A DNA stretch of 64,000 nucleotides from Littorina saxatilis (taxonomy: Eukaryota > Mollusca > Gastropoda > Littorinimorpha > Littorinidae). The notes under the pieces were generated by a model. It made no database searches, had not been told where the DNA came from, and was given only the letters and a program-made list of their open reading frames with translations. The position numbers and the translations under genes are program-made. Where the stretch lies: the NCBI RefSeq assembly GCF_037325665.1, contig NC_090249.1, positions 59,264,443 to 59,328,442 of the forward strand, written 5' to 3'. Below, piece by piece: positions 43,616 through 55,023 of the stretch (position 1 is its first letter; every line of letters starts with the position of its first letter).

Positions 43616-44487
43616 CAATTATGCTTCACGGGATCAAGCTTTGGACAACACAGTCCAAATCATGTGGGTTGTGTACGATGGATAAACTTGTTCCGCCTCT
43701 TTGCAGGGTATGGGGTGTACACGACCCACAACATCCGAATAAGGGGATATGCACTCTGCAAATTCCTTAAATTCCACATGGAGCTACACGACCCCATACC
43801 ATCGTGACTGTGTGGTTCAAGTTAGTTCAAGGTTTATTTGCTTGTTTACAAGGAAGGTCCATTAGTGTTTGGGGATTACACGAAGTCTCAAGCAAAAACT
43901 CTGAATAGTTTCAGAGATACAGAAACTATTGTGAGGCTCTGGGTTGTCCACGATCCAGGAAGCATGGTGAAGGTGTGCTTATTTTGCCAGAAAGAGCACT
44001 TTTGAGTTTCAGTGTAAACAGCAGATCGAATTACTTCAACTGCAGCCTGAGCTGTTGCAAAAAAAAATCGACCCAGAGCCTCAAAAAAATCATCTTTATC
44101 TCTGAAATTGTTTGGAGTTTTTAATTGAGACTTCATGTAATCTCCAATCACTATGCAACCTTCCCATTGCCCAACATTTAAAATATTATCTTTGTAAACA
44201 AACAAATAAACGATGACGTAATATGAACTACACAGTCCGGATGATGTGGGTCGTGGACGACCCAGATGGAATTACTTAAGGAATTTTACGTTGTTTATCC
44301 TTATTCGGATGGCGTGGGTCGTGTACGACCCATACTCTGCAAAGAGGCGGCAAAACGTTTATCCCTATTTGGATGGTGTGGGTCGTGTACAACCCATACT
44401 TTTTATGTTGAATCCTTCTTTGGAAAGTATGGATCGTACACGACCCACATCACTGGACTGTGTAGTTTAAAGCGTGATCCGGTGAAA
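43616..44487. mobile_element. Foldback element with 18-bp palindromic motifs
   Basis: The outer ends (GGGATCAAGCTTTGGACAAC and ACAGTCCAAATCATGTGGG at the left) are inverted at the right. Each arm of about 200-260 bp holds several near-palindromes of the form TGGGTCGTGTACGACCCA. The spacer (about 43816-44224) shows no recognisable coding. A shorter relative is at 60236-60435. It occupies the putative TMEM69 intron and ends about 70 bp before the acceptor. Confidence 0.7.
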
Positions 44488-44611
44488 GTTGATACACCCC
44501 AAAATGTGGTTTGCATCGTATATTTTCATGTGTTTTACAACTGTCTTTGTTTCAGTTATTCGGCCAAAGGCACTGCACCAGGGGCTGAGACAAAGGGAGG
44601 GAGCAGGCATC

Positions 44612-45394
44612 ATGACCATCCACATTGTAACAAGATGCCCGCTGCATCAATCGTTCACCTCGCCTGTCCTGGTCAGAACATTCTTGAGGAGCCAGGGAGT
44701 TAGATTTTCATCTTGGGCTGCAATATCCAGGCTCCTGTCCAGGACCACTTCGGCGAAACTGTCAAAGGTGTCCCTCCAACCACCACAACCATCACTTGTT
44801 CCCGCTCACAAAGAGAGGCTGGAGCAGAGCAGATACATCACGGCAGATACAAACACCAGTGCAGTGACACTCTGGGAGGACTTGAAACAGATGAGGTTCT
44901 CTCCCCTTCCGGCATTAGGGTTGGGTTTTGCTGGACTGATTCCATTCATGGCACCACCGGCGCTCATGATTCTCGTCCATACTTATTATGCAAACATCGC
45001 CCTTGCGCAGACTGCTTATGGAGCCTGCATCCTTTCTTTTCTGGGGGGAGTGAGGTGGGGTTTTGTCTTACCAGAGGGCAGCAAACTGAAAGCTGACTGG
45101 TTTAACCTTGGCTACAGCGTAACTCCGTCGCTGGTGGCATGGGGGGCCCTCCTCCTCCCCCCCTCTCTTTCCAGTATTGTCCTCATGACTGGAATTGCGG
45201 GTTCAGCGTATTTCGACATTGCCATCAAAGGCTATCCCCCCTGGTTCAAAGGCCTTCGTTTCGTACTCAGCTTGGGGGCTGTCCTGTCATTGTGGAGTGT
45301 GTTCATTTGCCGGTTTGTTCTTTCTACACCAGCAGACAAAGCAGCGTTAAAACAGATTGAGAAAAGCTTTCAAGATGAAGAGGAACAGGGATAA
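44612..45394 (+). CDS. TMEM69: TMEM69-like DUF3429 membrane protein
   Basis: The predicted 260-residue protein (human about 247) lies in one exon that starts at the acceptor AG 44554-44555. The most likely start is the ATG at 44612; the frame is open further upstream only because it reads through the intron. The first 60 residues are rich in Arg, Ser and Thr with few acids, compatible with a mitochondrial presequence. The DUF3429 core follows: ALGLGFAGLIPFMAPPALMI, TAYGACILSFLGGVRWGFVL, PEGSKLKADWFNLGYSVTPS, PPWFKGLRFVLSLGAVLSLW, with about five hydrophobic segments. The molecular role of TMEM69 is not known to me. The identification rests on the GGVRWGFxLPEG and WFKxLR signatures. Confidence 0.9.
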   Translation: MTIHIVTRCPLHQSFTSPVLVRTFLRSQGVRFSSWAAISRLLSRTTSAKLSKVSLQPPQPSLVPAHKERLEQSRYITADTNTSAVTLWEDLKQMRFSPLPALGLGFAGLIPFMAPPALMILVHTYYANIALAQTAYGACILSFLGGVRWGFVLPEGSKLKADWFNLGYSVTPSLVAWGALLLPPSLSSIVLMTGIAGSAYFDIAIKGYPPWFKGLRFVLSLGAVLSLWSVFICRFVLSTPADKAALKQIEKSFQDEEEQG

Positions 45395-45605
45395 AATTGG
45401 TAATAAGAATGATAAAGTTTGCATTTGTGAATAAGTAAAAATTCTATCCTGAATATTGTTTATTTATGAACATTTTATACCAAAAGACATGTACCATACT
45501 TTTAATGGGTGGGTTTGAAAGACTATTTAGAGGGTTATTCAGGCTTTCAATCAGCCTTTTTGTGTGTATATAAGCTGCAAGTTTATATGACTTGAGTGGT
45601 TTTAA

Positions 45606-46137
45606 AGGTCCTTGTCTACATTTTTATACCGAAATCGCCATTTGACCATTAAAATGCAGAGTCTATTATCTACAAATATCAACAATACACCCCCTTTCGA
45701 TCAGGAAAGACGAAGCCAGTGTAGCCGTTTGAAAATTCATTGTAGTATTCCAGCGTAGTACTCATAGTAGGATATCCTTATTTGGAAAATGCCAAGCGCA
45801 AAACTCCTCTCAAATCCCGTGCATTTTGCGCGTTTAAAAAAAGCGTGGACAGCGCTCCAGTGTCAAACTGTTGCTGCACTTGTTTGGGCGTGGCTATAAG
45901 CATAGTGACATGAATTTGATTGGTCAGTATTTTTAGGCAAAGCACATGTTCTCAGCAAACAGAAAACAAAATATTGGAAGCGTGAGTCACGCTACCCAAA
46001 AATAAAATCTTTTTTTACATATATTTTTTTTTTCTATAACTTTTTTCCCCATGGTTCATTCATCATCTGACATAACTTTTTAGCGAAATCTAACCATAAG
46101 ATTATTGAAAAGAAAAAAAAAATGTAGACGACCACCT
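45606..46137. mobile_element. TTAA-flanked inverted-repeat element (532 bp)
   Basis: TTAA occurs directly outside both ends (45602-45605 and 46138-46141). The ends read AGGTCCTTGTCTACATTTTT and, reversed, AGGTGGTCGTCTACATTTTT. TTAA duplication is the hallmark of piggyBac-type insertion, but no transposase is present to confirm it. Confidence 0.7.
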
Positions 46138-46350
46138 TTAAGAAAACACGTTCAGATATCATATGATCAGTTTTGTCCTTTGGTCTGTTTCGTTGTATGT
46201 ATGTGTCCTTTTGGGGATGTAAATGAACTAAACATTGCTGTGATCAGTGAACAGTTCTGTATTAGAGTGGTTGTGCAGAGTGGGATAAAAATAATTAAAC
46301 CAATTACAGTGTTCAGTTCAATTGTGAATGTGCGTGTGCTTCATGTATTT

Positions 46351-46675
46351 ACACCCCCGGTATAGGGGTGTGTATAGGATTCGGTCGATGTGTTTGTTTG
46401 TTTGTTTGTGTGTTTGTGTTCGCATATAGATCTCAAGAATGAACGGACCGATCGTCACCAAACTTGGTGAACAGGTTCTATACATTCCTGAGACGGTCCT
46501 TACAAAAATTGGGACCAGTCAAACACACGGTTAGGGAGTTATTGGTGGATTCAGATTCTACAAGGACTTATAGAGGGACATATTAATGGTCAAAGGGAAA
46601 TAACCTTCTCAGTTGGTGGCAGTGAGAATGGTAAGGACGGGGGTGTTTTTCCTACCTCGGAGGAATTTCTTGTTT
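46351..46675 (+). repeat. H4 hairpin-ended repeat, short form
   Basis: The left hairpin is ACACCCC (46351-46357) with GGGGTGT (46365-46371). The arm recurs at 46640-46646, then CCTC-g-GAGG and TTCTTGTTT (46667-46675). The interior is about 550 bp shorter than the copy at 49292. Confidence 0.78.
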
Positions 46676-47319
46676 ATTTTAGAGTCAACCACTTCCCAAC
46701 CGAGTCATGCTTCAGAACAGAATTACTGAGAAATCGGCGGAAGGTTTGATTTTGCCTTGTAGTTTCTAGTAGTTTTTCACTTGCAGAAGCAAATGGAAAC
46801 TAATGCTCAAAACTTGAAACTTTTTAAAGGCAAGAAGCGACCATTTCATTTTTTTGTTGTCCGGGGATCTTGCAGCTAATATAACAAAAATGTAAAAAGT
46901 TAATCTTTTCTCACGTCTGTGTGGTCAGTCAGCTTACTGCAGCACATCAATACATGTCATTTACTTGTGTCTCCTAGACATGAGACCAATAAATACTACC
47001 TATAACATCATCTACATTTTTGTCCGATAAAAATATGGAAAAGCTCTTATCATATGCTCTATCATTTTAAATGACATGACCATCAGTGCTATTGCTGCCG
47101 TCATTTTTGTGAAGGAGAAAGTCCTTGTGCATCGACACCATGGCTAAAAGTACTATATGGGCACAAAAGCAGTAACTTCTTTCAGGGGTATAATTAGATG
47201 CCATTTTGGGGGGCTTTTTACACATGAATGTCTCTAAAACAACCTTCAAAGGTTTATATTTTATGTACAGGGCGTTGCTTACTGCTGAGGTGAGTATGAG
47301 TCTAGCGCAGAGGCAACTA

Positions 47320-48140
47320 AGAAACAAGTCGTGTAAGGCGAAATTACTACATTTAGTCAAGCTGTTGAACTCACAGAATGAAACTGATTGCACTGCATTT
47401 TTTCCACCGAGACGATACAGCTTCGTCAATCCCGGCGGCACATTTCCTGTGCAACACAAAGTGAAATTGACACGGCAGAATATCGCAATAGCGTACTGCG
47501 ATTAACAGGAAAGCGCTTTTCTGTATTCTTTTTTGAGCATGTTCTGAATAAAACATATTATATCTACATGTTTTTGGATCAGGAAATGATAAAGAATAAG
47601 ATAAAACCCTTTTTGGATCGATTTCTTACATTTTAATTGTAGTAGTAATTAACCTATTTTCGTTAATTGTGATCACATTTTAAGAGTAAACATGACATAT
47701 GTATATATTTTTAGATTCAGAATTTGATGAAGAATACGATGCAATCAATGTTTAATCTGTTTGCAAAAATTTGATTTTAATGACAACTTTAAAGAGCAAA
47801 CTAATTAATTATTTTTTAAACCTCCACGCTGAAATGTAATACCAAAGTCTAGGCTTCGTCGAAGATTACTTGACCAAAATGTCAACCAATTTGGTTGAAC
47901 AATGAGGGCGTGACAGTGCCGGCTTAAGTTTCACTAAATGCCGGATATGACGTCATTGAAGACATTTATCGATAAAAGAAAAAATGGTCCGGGGATATCA
48001 TACCCAGGAACTCTCATGTGAAATTCCATGAAGAACGGTCCAGAAGTTTTCTCGGAACCGATCTTTACACACATACACCACAACCTTCGTCTCGATTCCC
48101 CGTCAACGTTAAAACATTTAGTCAAAACCTGACTAAATGT
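47320..48140 (-). repeat. H1 hairpin-ended repeat, minus strand
   Basis: It begins with AACAAGTCGTGTAAGGCGAA and ends with the hairpin ACATTTAGTCAA-aacc-TGACTAAATGT. It is more diverged than the other full copies; its GT tract is nearly gone. Confidence 0.83.
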
Positions 48141-49291
48141 AAAAATAGACTAAGGGGCACCATAATTGTTATCTATGTTACCGACTTTTTCTGGCAAAAG
48201 TGAAACAATTTATGTTCCCTATGGTGATGTTTTCCCCCACAGGAGCATACTACATGTATGAGAAAATATTAGCAGAGCCGTTGGGTGGCTCCTGGTACTG
48301 TCGTGAGGGGAAATGCTAGCGCCCGTCGTCTACGTTGCCATCATGTAGCTTGAATAATACACATACAAGGTATGATTATACAGCTTTTTCTAAATGAGTA
48401 AATCACGATGGGCACCTATTATCCCGAGTTGATGAATGATAAAGCTACACAAAAACACAAACATTGAACAAAAAAGCCACACATTTTTGGGGAAACTTTT
48501 CAAAATCCACTGGTCACTTCTTATTCACATTGGCTGTGATAAATTTCATTACTAATGACCAAAATGTTCTTATAATGCCAATAATCGTGAACTGCCCGGG
48601 TCTCATTTAACTGTACAGACTGCATATGTCATTGATGAAAGATTGCATTATTCTGCATTACTAGTACTGACACAGTAATGAGCACTGACACAGTCAGTTG
48701 TCATATAGCGATCGCATGGCAATTCTTTCACGCTTTATGAGGGCGGTAGCCATCTCCCCTCTCTCGCTGCCTTTACCTTCCCCATCTCTGAAGTGAGTCA
48801 GGTACACCTGTTATCACTTTTTGTTAAATGGGAAAATTCCGTTTACTACTCCAAGAGCTTTGTAGTTCGAATATTTTGTTTAAAAACAACAAATAAAAAC
48901 TTTAAAAAAAATTAAATCAAAAAACAAAATCATACAAATCACACAGGTAAACTGTACTGTAAACAGCTGAAAATAAAACTATTGCCTCCATTGGTCATAT
49001 CCCTGTTGTGAGAGGCAATCCATGTCACCATGCACTCAGCGGAAAAAAATCTTCTTTTTAGAATATGATACGTATGACAAACAGCTCAAGTTTCATGGCA
49101 TAAAAAGTTGTATTTTCACTGATATTGATGCAGATAAAGTAGTTGAAGGTGTAGATAGGCATCAAATGGTTTGGTCATTATACATTACCAATGGAGACAT
49201 GCTACCTCAAATAAGCCTATTATCAAAGTGTCACATACGTGATATGTCCCATCATGCTTACTTTTACTGAGTGTAGTTGTGGACCATAATT
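48141..49291. other. Intergenic stretch, mostly unassigned
   Basis: It contains an S4 SINE fragment on the minus strand at about 48716-48800 (TTCACGCTTTATGAGGGCGG). A short open frame at 49022-49267 has no recognisable similarity. Nothing else stands out. Confidence 0.4.
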
Positions 49292-50163
49292 ACACCCCCG
49301 GTATAGGGGTGTGTATAGGTTTCGGTCGATGTGTTTGTTTGTTTGTTTGTGTGTTTGTGTGTTTGTTTGTGTTCGCAAGTAGATCTCAAGAATGAACGGA
49401 CCGATCGTCACCAAACTTGGTGAACAGGTTCTATACATTCCTGAGACGGTCCTTACAAAAATTGGGACCAGTCAAACACACGGTTAGGGAGTTATTGGTG
49501 GATTTTGGTTTTTTGGGGGGATCAACTACGGCATAACTCTTCCTTATCTTCTCCATGTTTTCAGCGTTTACCTCCCTTCCTTCGTATGGTGCACTATAGT
49601 ATGAGGGGGCATCTTCGGATATTCCCGGCGTTCTGTTACTATTTTTAGAAGGTCACCGCAGTGTCCAGAACGTAAATTGGACCCGTAAATTATCCTCACT
49701 GTAAAAGTGCAAAGGTCGAATCAAGTTATAGCCACGCGAAAAATACACTCTCATCTATCTCTATATATTTATACAATAGATATAGATATATATATACGGC
49801 TTCTCTGTGTGTGTGTTTGAGTGTGTCTGTAGAAAACACCTGTGTATTGCACAGTTCTGTTTGTGATGTGGTACCTAGGGCGTCGTCGACAAGTATGGGA
49901 CTAGACATGATATGATCAGGAATGGCATTATGGCCCCTGAATCATGTTCGTGCTGTTCCCATTCCACGAGTCTGGAAGGGACCTAAGCTTGACGGGTCCA
50001 TGGTTCGAAGCCGGCGTACAGTGCGCCACTCAAGCCGGGTATTCGGCTCTACTTGCTACCCGGCGAAGCGGCAGATACACCCCGGACAAATGCCTTCTCA
50101 GTTGGTGGCAGTGAGAATGGTAAGGACGGGGGTGTTTTTCCTACCTCGGAGGAATTTCTTGTT
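49292..50163 (+). repeat. H4 hairpin-ended repeat, long form
   Basis: It has the same left hairpin (ACACCCC/GGGGTGT) and the same right end (GGGGGTGT, CCTCGGAGG, TTTCTTGTT) as the copy at 46351. The shared left 210 bp and right 75 bp flank a different, longer interior, so the two are length variants of one family. Confidence 0.78.
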
Positions 50164-50274
50164 CATTTCACATCTGACTGACCTTTTGCCCCAGCAGTTC
50201 CTCATTTTCAACATTCGTGTGTTATTGTTGTTGTTTTTGTTGTTGCTTGTTTTAGTGGTGTGATTTTCGTTTTT

Positions 50275-51141
50275 ACATTTAGTCAAGTTTTGACTAAATG
50301 TTTTAACATAGAGGGGGGAATCGAGACGAGGGTCGTGGTGTATGTGCGTGTGTGTGTGTGTCTGTCTGTGTGTGTGTGTGTGTGTGTGTATAGAGCGATT
50401 CAGACTAAACTACTGGGCCGATCTTTATTAAATTTGACATGAGAGTTCCTGGGTATGATATCCTCAGACATTTTTTTCATTTTTTTGATAAATGTCTGAT
50501 GACGTCATATCCGGCTTTTCGTGAAAGTTGAGGCGGCACTGTCACGCCCTCATTTTTCAACCAAATTGGTTGAAATTTTGGTCAAGTAATCTTCGACGAA
50601 GCCCGGACTTCGGTATTGCATTTCAGCTTGGTGGCTTAAAAATTAATTAATGACTTTGGTCATTAAAAATCTGAAAATTGTAAAAACAATATTTTTTTTA
50701 TAAAACGATCCAAATTTACGTTCATCTTATTCTCCATCATTTGCTGATTCTAAAAACATATAAATATGTTATATTTGGATTAACAACAAGCTCTGAAAAA
50801 AATTAAATATACAAAAATTATTATCCAATGTTTTTTTCGAAATCAATTTAAAAACACTTTCATCTTATTCCTTGTCGGTTCCTGATTCCAAAAACATATA
50901 GATATGATATGTTTGGATTAAAAACACGCTCAGAAAGTTAAAACGAAGAGAGGTACAGAAAAGCGTGCTATCCTTCTCAGCGCAACGAATACCCCGCTCT
51001 TCTTGTCAATTCCACGGGCGGTGGAGTGACGATGCTACGAGTATACGGTCTTGCTGCGTTGCGTTGCGTTCAGTGAGTTTCATTCTGTGAGTTCGACAGC
51101 TACTTGACTAAATGTTGTATTTTCGCTTTACGCGACTTGTT
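50275..51141 (+). repeat. H1 hairpin-ended repeat, best-preserved copy
   Basis: A perfect 12-bp hairpin ACATTTAGTCAA-gtt-TTGACTAAATGT is at 50275-50301. An exact repeat of the second arm is at 51104-51115, then TCGC-tttac-GCGA and CTTGTT at 51136-51141. This is the reference copy for H1 in the window. Confidence 0.9.
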
Positions 51142-51390
51142 GTTTTTTCTCTCGTTGTTTTATGAGTTGGTGGTAGTTCCTTCATCTTACTCTTTCTGTA
51201 GATGCGTTCCTGGGAGAATGCGATAACGCCGTGTGCAGTGTGTGTATGTTGTTGTTCGTTAGACCATAGATCTCCCTTGACAGGATCGCCAACTCTGCGC
51301 GCGCGCCAACGCTGGCTCTGTTTCGAACTCCCGTCTGCGGCTGCGAGAGGTTTTGACAGTAACTTTACTTCCGGTGCAGTCTTTCAACAC

Positions 51391-52221
51391 ATGGAGAAGA
51401 AGGAGAATTTCGAAGGGGAGGTGGAGTTTGTGGCTGAGGTATGTGAAAAGCAAACAAAGCAACACAAAAAGATCATTGCTGATGATTGAAATGAGTCATG
51501 TGAATCAACAATAAAGATTGATTGTGGACGGCACGTCATTATTTTTGTTTTTAACACTTGAAACGCGAGAGCATCTGACACACTGGTAAATCCGAAGCTG
51601 TGCACTCAAGCTGATCAGCAGATCGTTTTTCTGCAGAATTCTCGCTCACATCGGCCACTATTTTAACTCAGCGAACCGACAAATTTGCAGCAGAACAATT
51701 TCTGAATGTTAGAAATTCGGCTGTAGATTTATAGATACCCTTTCTATTCCATGGTTGTTGTTTTTTCAGGGGGAAAGTACCGACATCTCAATCGCTGAAA
51801 AGATGACAGCATCACCACAAAAGAAACTGCAAGAATTGCCAAAAGTAAGTAAAAATATTGACAGATCTATGTAAAAGACTATGAAAATTTAGAACTGGAA
51901 CAACAGATATTCAATAAATAACCGATAAGTGATATATAACTGAACCATTGATTGATTTGAATGTACATCATGCATGGAAGTTAAAAATGGTGCAGGAACT
52001 GAAGTCAGATCAATACATCAAAAAGATTAGTGCAATATATTTGTTTTCTTTCCCCTCCAGCATAATTCTGTTTTGATATATGCTTGATGTCTTCTGTTGT
52101 TTTAAAATTCATTGTCACTTCTAAATTGCATGCTTTATTGCAGAACGCTTGTGCATCTATCAAGAATGACAACTGCCTTTCACCGGAGCTCAGAGGGCTC
52201 GTCGACCAATTCAGTAATTGA
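51391..52221 (+). CDS. Small unrecognised gene, three coding exons, 66 residues
   Basis: Exons 51391-51438, 51770-51844 and 52144-52221 join in phase 0 with GT-AG sites. They encode MEKKENFEGEVEFVAE, GESTDISIAEKMTASPQKKL followed by QELPK, and NACASIKNDNCLSPELRGLV followed by DQFSN. I recognise no domain. The leader just before the ATG has ACTTCCGGT, a common ETS-type promoter motif. A GTAAGT donor lies four bases past the stop codon, so the transcript probably continues into the exons near 52.66-53.2 kb, or the true coding end differs. A close inverted copy lies at 55875-56797. Confidence 0.55.
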
Positions 52222-52659
52222 AAAGTAAGTTTTTGAGTAAGGCGGTATAAAAAAAATCAGCTTGCAAAGTCCCAGTACCTGAAAGATCATTTTCATTCAT
52301 AGTTTTCGAGCAAAAATACTGCTTTGTTGCACAGAGAGGCTACTGTTTACAAATATTTTAGGTACATGCCTGCCACTACAATATTTCATGTTTTTTAGGA
52401 TCATTAATAGCACATGTCATAGTTGTAAGACATGATAAGGATTCATGAAAGTGGTTTGTCAACACGTTCTATAACGACAAATGGAATACAAAATTTGATA
52501 TGTTCACATCCGTTCATGTAAAGTGTAGTTTTGGGTTGTTGTCGTGTGTTGTTGGTTTTGATTGTGTGCATGCATCTACATCTTCAGTTTCACTCTTGGG
52601 TTGATTTCTGCTATATTTGTGTGTTGTTTTAATTATAATATTTTATTTTCTGTGTTTTA

Positions 52660-53212
52660 GGTGCAGATCTGGAAGAGAAACTTCTGCTTCTTCATGACTG
52701 CCTAGTTCCCTGAGGCAAGGTTGGGAATGCTGCCAAGGAGAAGGCGTGGGCCAGGTACTACTCTGCTTTTTCAACCCAGCATTCAGGCATTACTGAGTTG
52801 ACAGTATCCCCTGCAGTTTCAGCCTGGATTGCCTTGAACATGTTTATACTGTTGGTGTCTTAAAGGCCTATGAAGAAAAACTAGGGAACCAGTAAGTGCA
52901 TTAGAAATCAAAGAGGATGAAGAGTACAATGCAAAGTATGTTGGAGTATGTGTTGCCAAAAAGCTAAAACAGAGAGTTTGGTGTCTCCAAAAGAGTGCGT
53001 ACAGAGATGAGAAATTGCAGTGTTTGGAAGCCCTGACTTGCGCACCTGAATTCTACAGTGAAGAGAGTGAAACCACCCCTGACATGACAAGCATGCTGAA
53101 CAAGGGCAAACTGACCTTTGTCAAGCCCAATGTATTGCAGATGTGTCTGTCCATGCAACACAAAGCAGAAATCTTAAACAGAATGAGGCAAAGCGTTGAT
53201 GATATCAAATAA
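52660..53212 (+). CDS. Possible downstream coding sequence, broken by a MITE
   Basis: After an acceptor at about 52660 there are open stretches that include AWARYYSAFSTQHSGITELT (about 52744-52803). From about 52904 comes EIKEDEEYNAKYVGVCVAKK, continuing to QHKAEILNRMRQSVDDIK, ending with TAA at 53210-53212. The stop codon overlaps the first bases of the MITE at 53212, so an insertion may have cut the original frame. The KLTFVKPNVLQMC stretch faintly recalls the end of transposase-like proteins; this is a guess. Intervening stops mean either unseen introns or decay. Confidence 0.35.
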
Positions 53213-53716
53213 CCAAAGGGAAGTAATTGCTCTTTATTCATACGACATGACTGTGTAATAGAGTAAGCGAGAGTTGTACAAAACCTTTTCTCCTGGCACC
53301 TGAGAGAATAACAAGCATTGAAATATACAAGCGACTTTCATCCTCTCGTGCCAGGAGAAAAGGTTCCGTACAACTCTCGCTTAATCTATTACACATGTCG
53401 TATGCATAAGGCCTAAAAAAAAATAGGTGTGGTTACGGTAACCCGACCTACCCTATTTTTTGGGGCCGACCCTATAACTTTTTATTACATTTGTCAACAA
53501 AAAAAACCCCAAAAAACCAAGAAAACGAGTGCAGAAAACGCAATGAAAGCGAAAGCGCCCGAGTCGCACACTTATTTCCCTGTCAAGTAGGTTTAATTTG
53601 TACACATTAGAAAAAAAAAGTGATTGCCTACCTTCCTACCCTATTTTTTTGGGCTATGTTACCGTAACCACACCTATTATTTTTTTTGGCCTAAAGAGCG
53701 ATTACTTCCCTTTGGT
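53212..53716. mobile_element. Palindromic MITE interrupted by an M2 MITE
   Basis: The outer arms ACCAAAGGGAAGTAATTGCT and AGCGATTACTTCCCTTTGGT are inverted. The inner arms GTAATAGAGTAAGCGAGAGT and ACTCTCGCTTAATCTATTAC are too, with TTTTCTCCTGGCAC and GTGCCAGGAGAAAA inside them. The M2 at 53410-53692 sits near the right end and splits the right arm. Confidence 0.82.
53410..53692. mobile_element. M2-related MITE (GTGTGGTTACGGTAAC subtype) nested in another MITE
   Basis: The ends are GGCC-polyA-TAGGTGTGGTTACGGTAAC and its inverse. Apart from short indels it is almost the reverse complement of the copy at 35259-35551, suggesting recent activity. Confidence 0.85.
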
Positions 53717-54573
53717 GATTTGATGTCCATGGAACATATTTTCTGTGAAACCTGTGCATCAACACACAGGCAAAAGCAGATGACTTTATTGAACCATGCA
53801 GGAACAGTGATGCTGTTCCGGTGTGTTTTTATGACACTTTGTATTCATTTGATCTTTCACAAGCTGTTCAAGAAGACACTTTGCAAAATGTTCTGTTTTT
53901 TTTTAAATAAGACTCCACCACAAACTGAAGACAATGATGGACAAAATGAAATGTACATGGAAAGAAAAGACTGAGGAAAAAGCTGAAAACATACAATGTT
54001 GGACAAAATGAAATGCACATGGAAAGAAAGGAGTTTGAGGAAAAAGCTGAAAACATACAATGTTGAGAACAATCAGGAAGGATCTCTGTAGTGTGTTGTG
54101 TATGATCTTTCTTCATGCAGTACAAACTATCCTATCTGATCAAGTGCATGTACATTGAATTTGAACTTCTTGATTGTTGTCTTAGGTGTCGATTTTTGGT
54201 GTTAAAATCTGCTGTCGTTAAAATGTACTTCTCTTCCTATTTCAGTATTTGGTTCAGTATTGTATCACATGGCTTGTTCAGTGCCTGTTCTGTATTTTCA
54301 TGAGTCCATGTAAATTTAAGTCTGCAACATGAAAATTTGAAACATATTCATTTTGCTATGGTTCAAACCTAATTCCTTTGTGTACTTGTTCAAGATATAA
54401 TTTTGACAGCGAGATATTTTGCAAACAGTTTTCATTTCAAAATCAATTGTCAGCCACTTGATAAATGTCTTGCATCGATGCGTCTGATTGTTTTTATGTT
54501 GACCACTATGTACACTGGAATTTGCTTTGCTTTCCTAATAGAACATGTTCAGTCGCATACCAGCAACACTTTG

Positions 54574-54634
54574 TTATAACCTTGAATGGTTGAAAACGAC
54601 GTTAAACACCAAATAAAGAAAGAAAGAAAGCAAC
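54574..54634 (+). mobile_element. SINE (S2) tail fragment
   Basis: GGTTGAAAACGACGTTAAAC with ACCAAATAAAGAAAGAAAG is the tail shared with 61611-61981. Confidence 0.7.
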
Positions 54635-54740
54635 ACTTTGTTAACGTTTGAATGGAATTGGAAGTTGTATGAACTCAAAAAGAGCATATGTATCTTTGGT
54701 CACAGTGACACACACACACACCATACAGTGACAATTAATG

Positions 54741-55023
54741 CAGGGCCGGACTAGGGCTACCAGGGGGGGGGGGGGGGGGGGTTATGGGGGTTGCGCAACC
54801 CCCCTCCCCCCCCTAAATATGTACCTCATTTATTTAAAAAAAATGTATTATTGTTTATTTTATGCCGTTTCATGCAAGGAGCGACCATTTTCCTATCTCA
54901 GAATATGACCTACCCTTCAGCTTAAGGGGGCGTCGCCCCCTGACCCCCACAAGGGGCAGAGGAACATCCCCCTGGACCACCATTGGCAACCTCCCCCCCT
55001 CCTCTTTGCTTAGTCCGGCCCTG
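54741..55023. mobile_element. hAT-type MITE, 283 bp
   Basis: The ends CAGGGCCGGACTAG and CTTAGTCCGGCCCTG are inverted, and the interior has poly-G and poly-C runs and GGGGGCGTCGCCCCC. TAATG occurs at both flanks, a shorter duplication than the usual 8 bp. There is no coding. Confidence 0.7.

Noticed and set aside
43888-44205. 105-residue minus-strand frame in the foldback spacer
   Set aside because: No known motif, no splice or promoter context; length is within chance expectation for the spacer.
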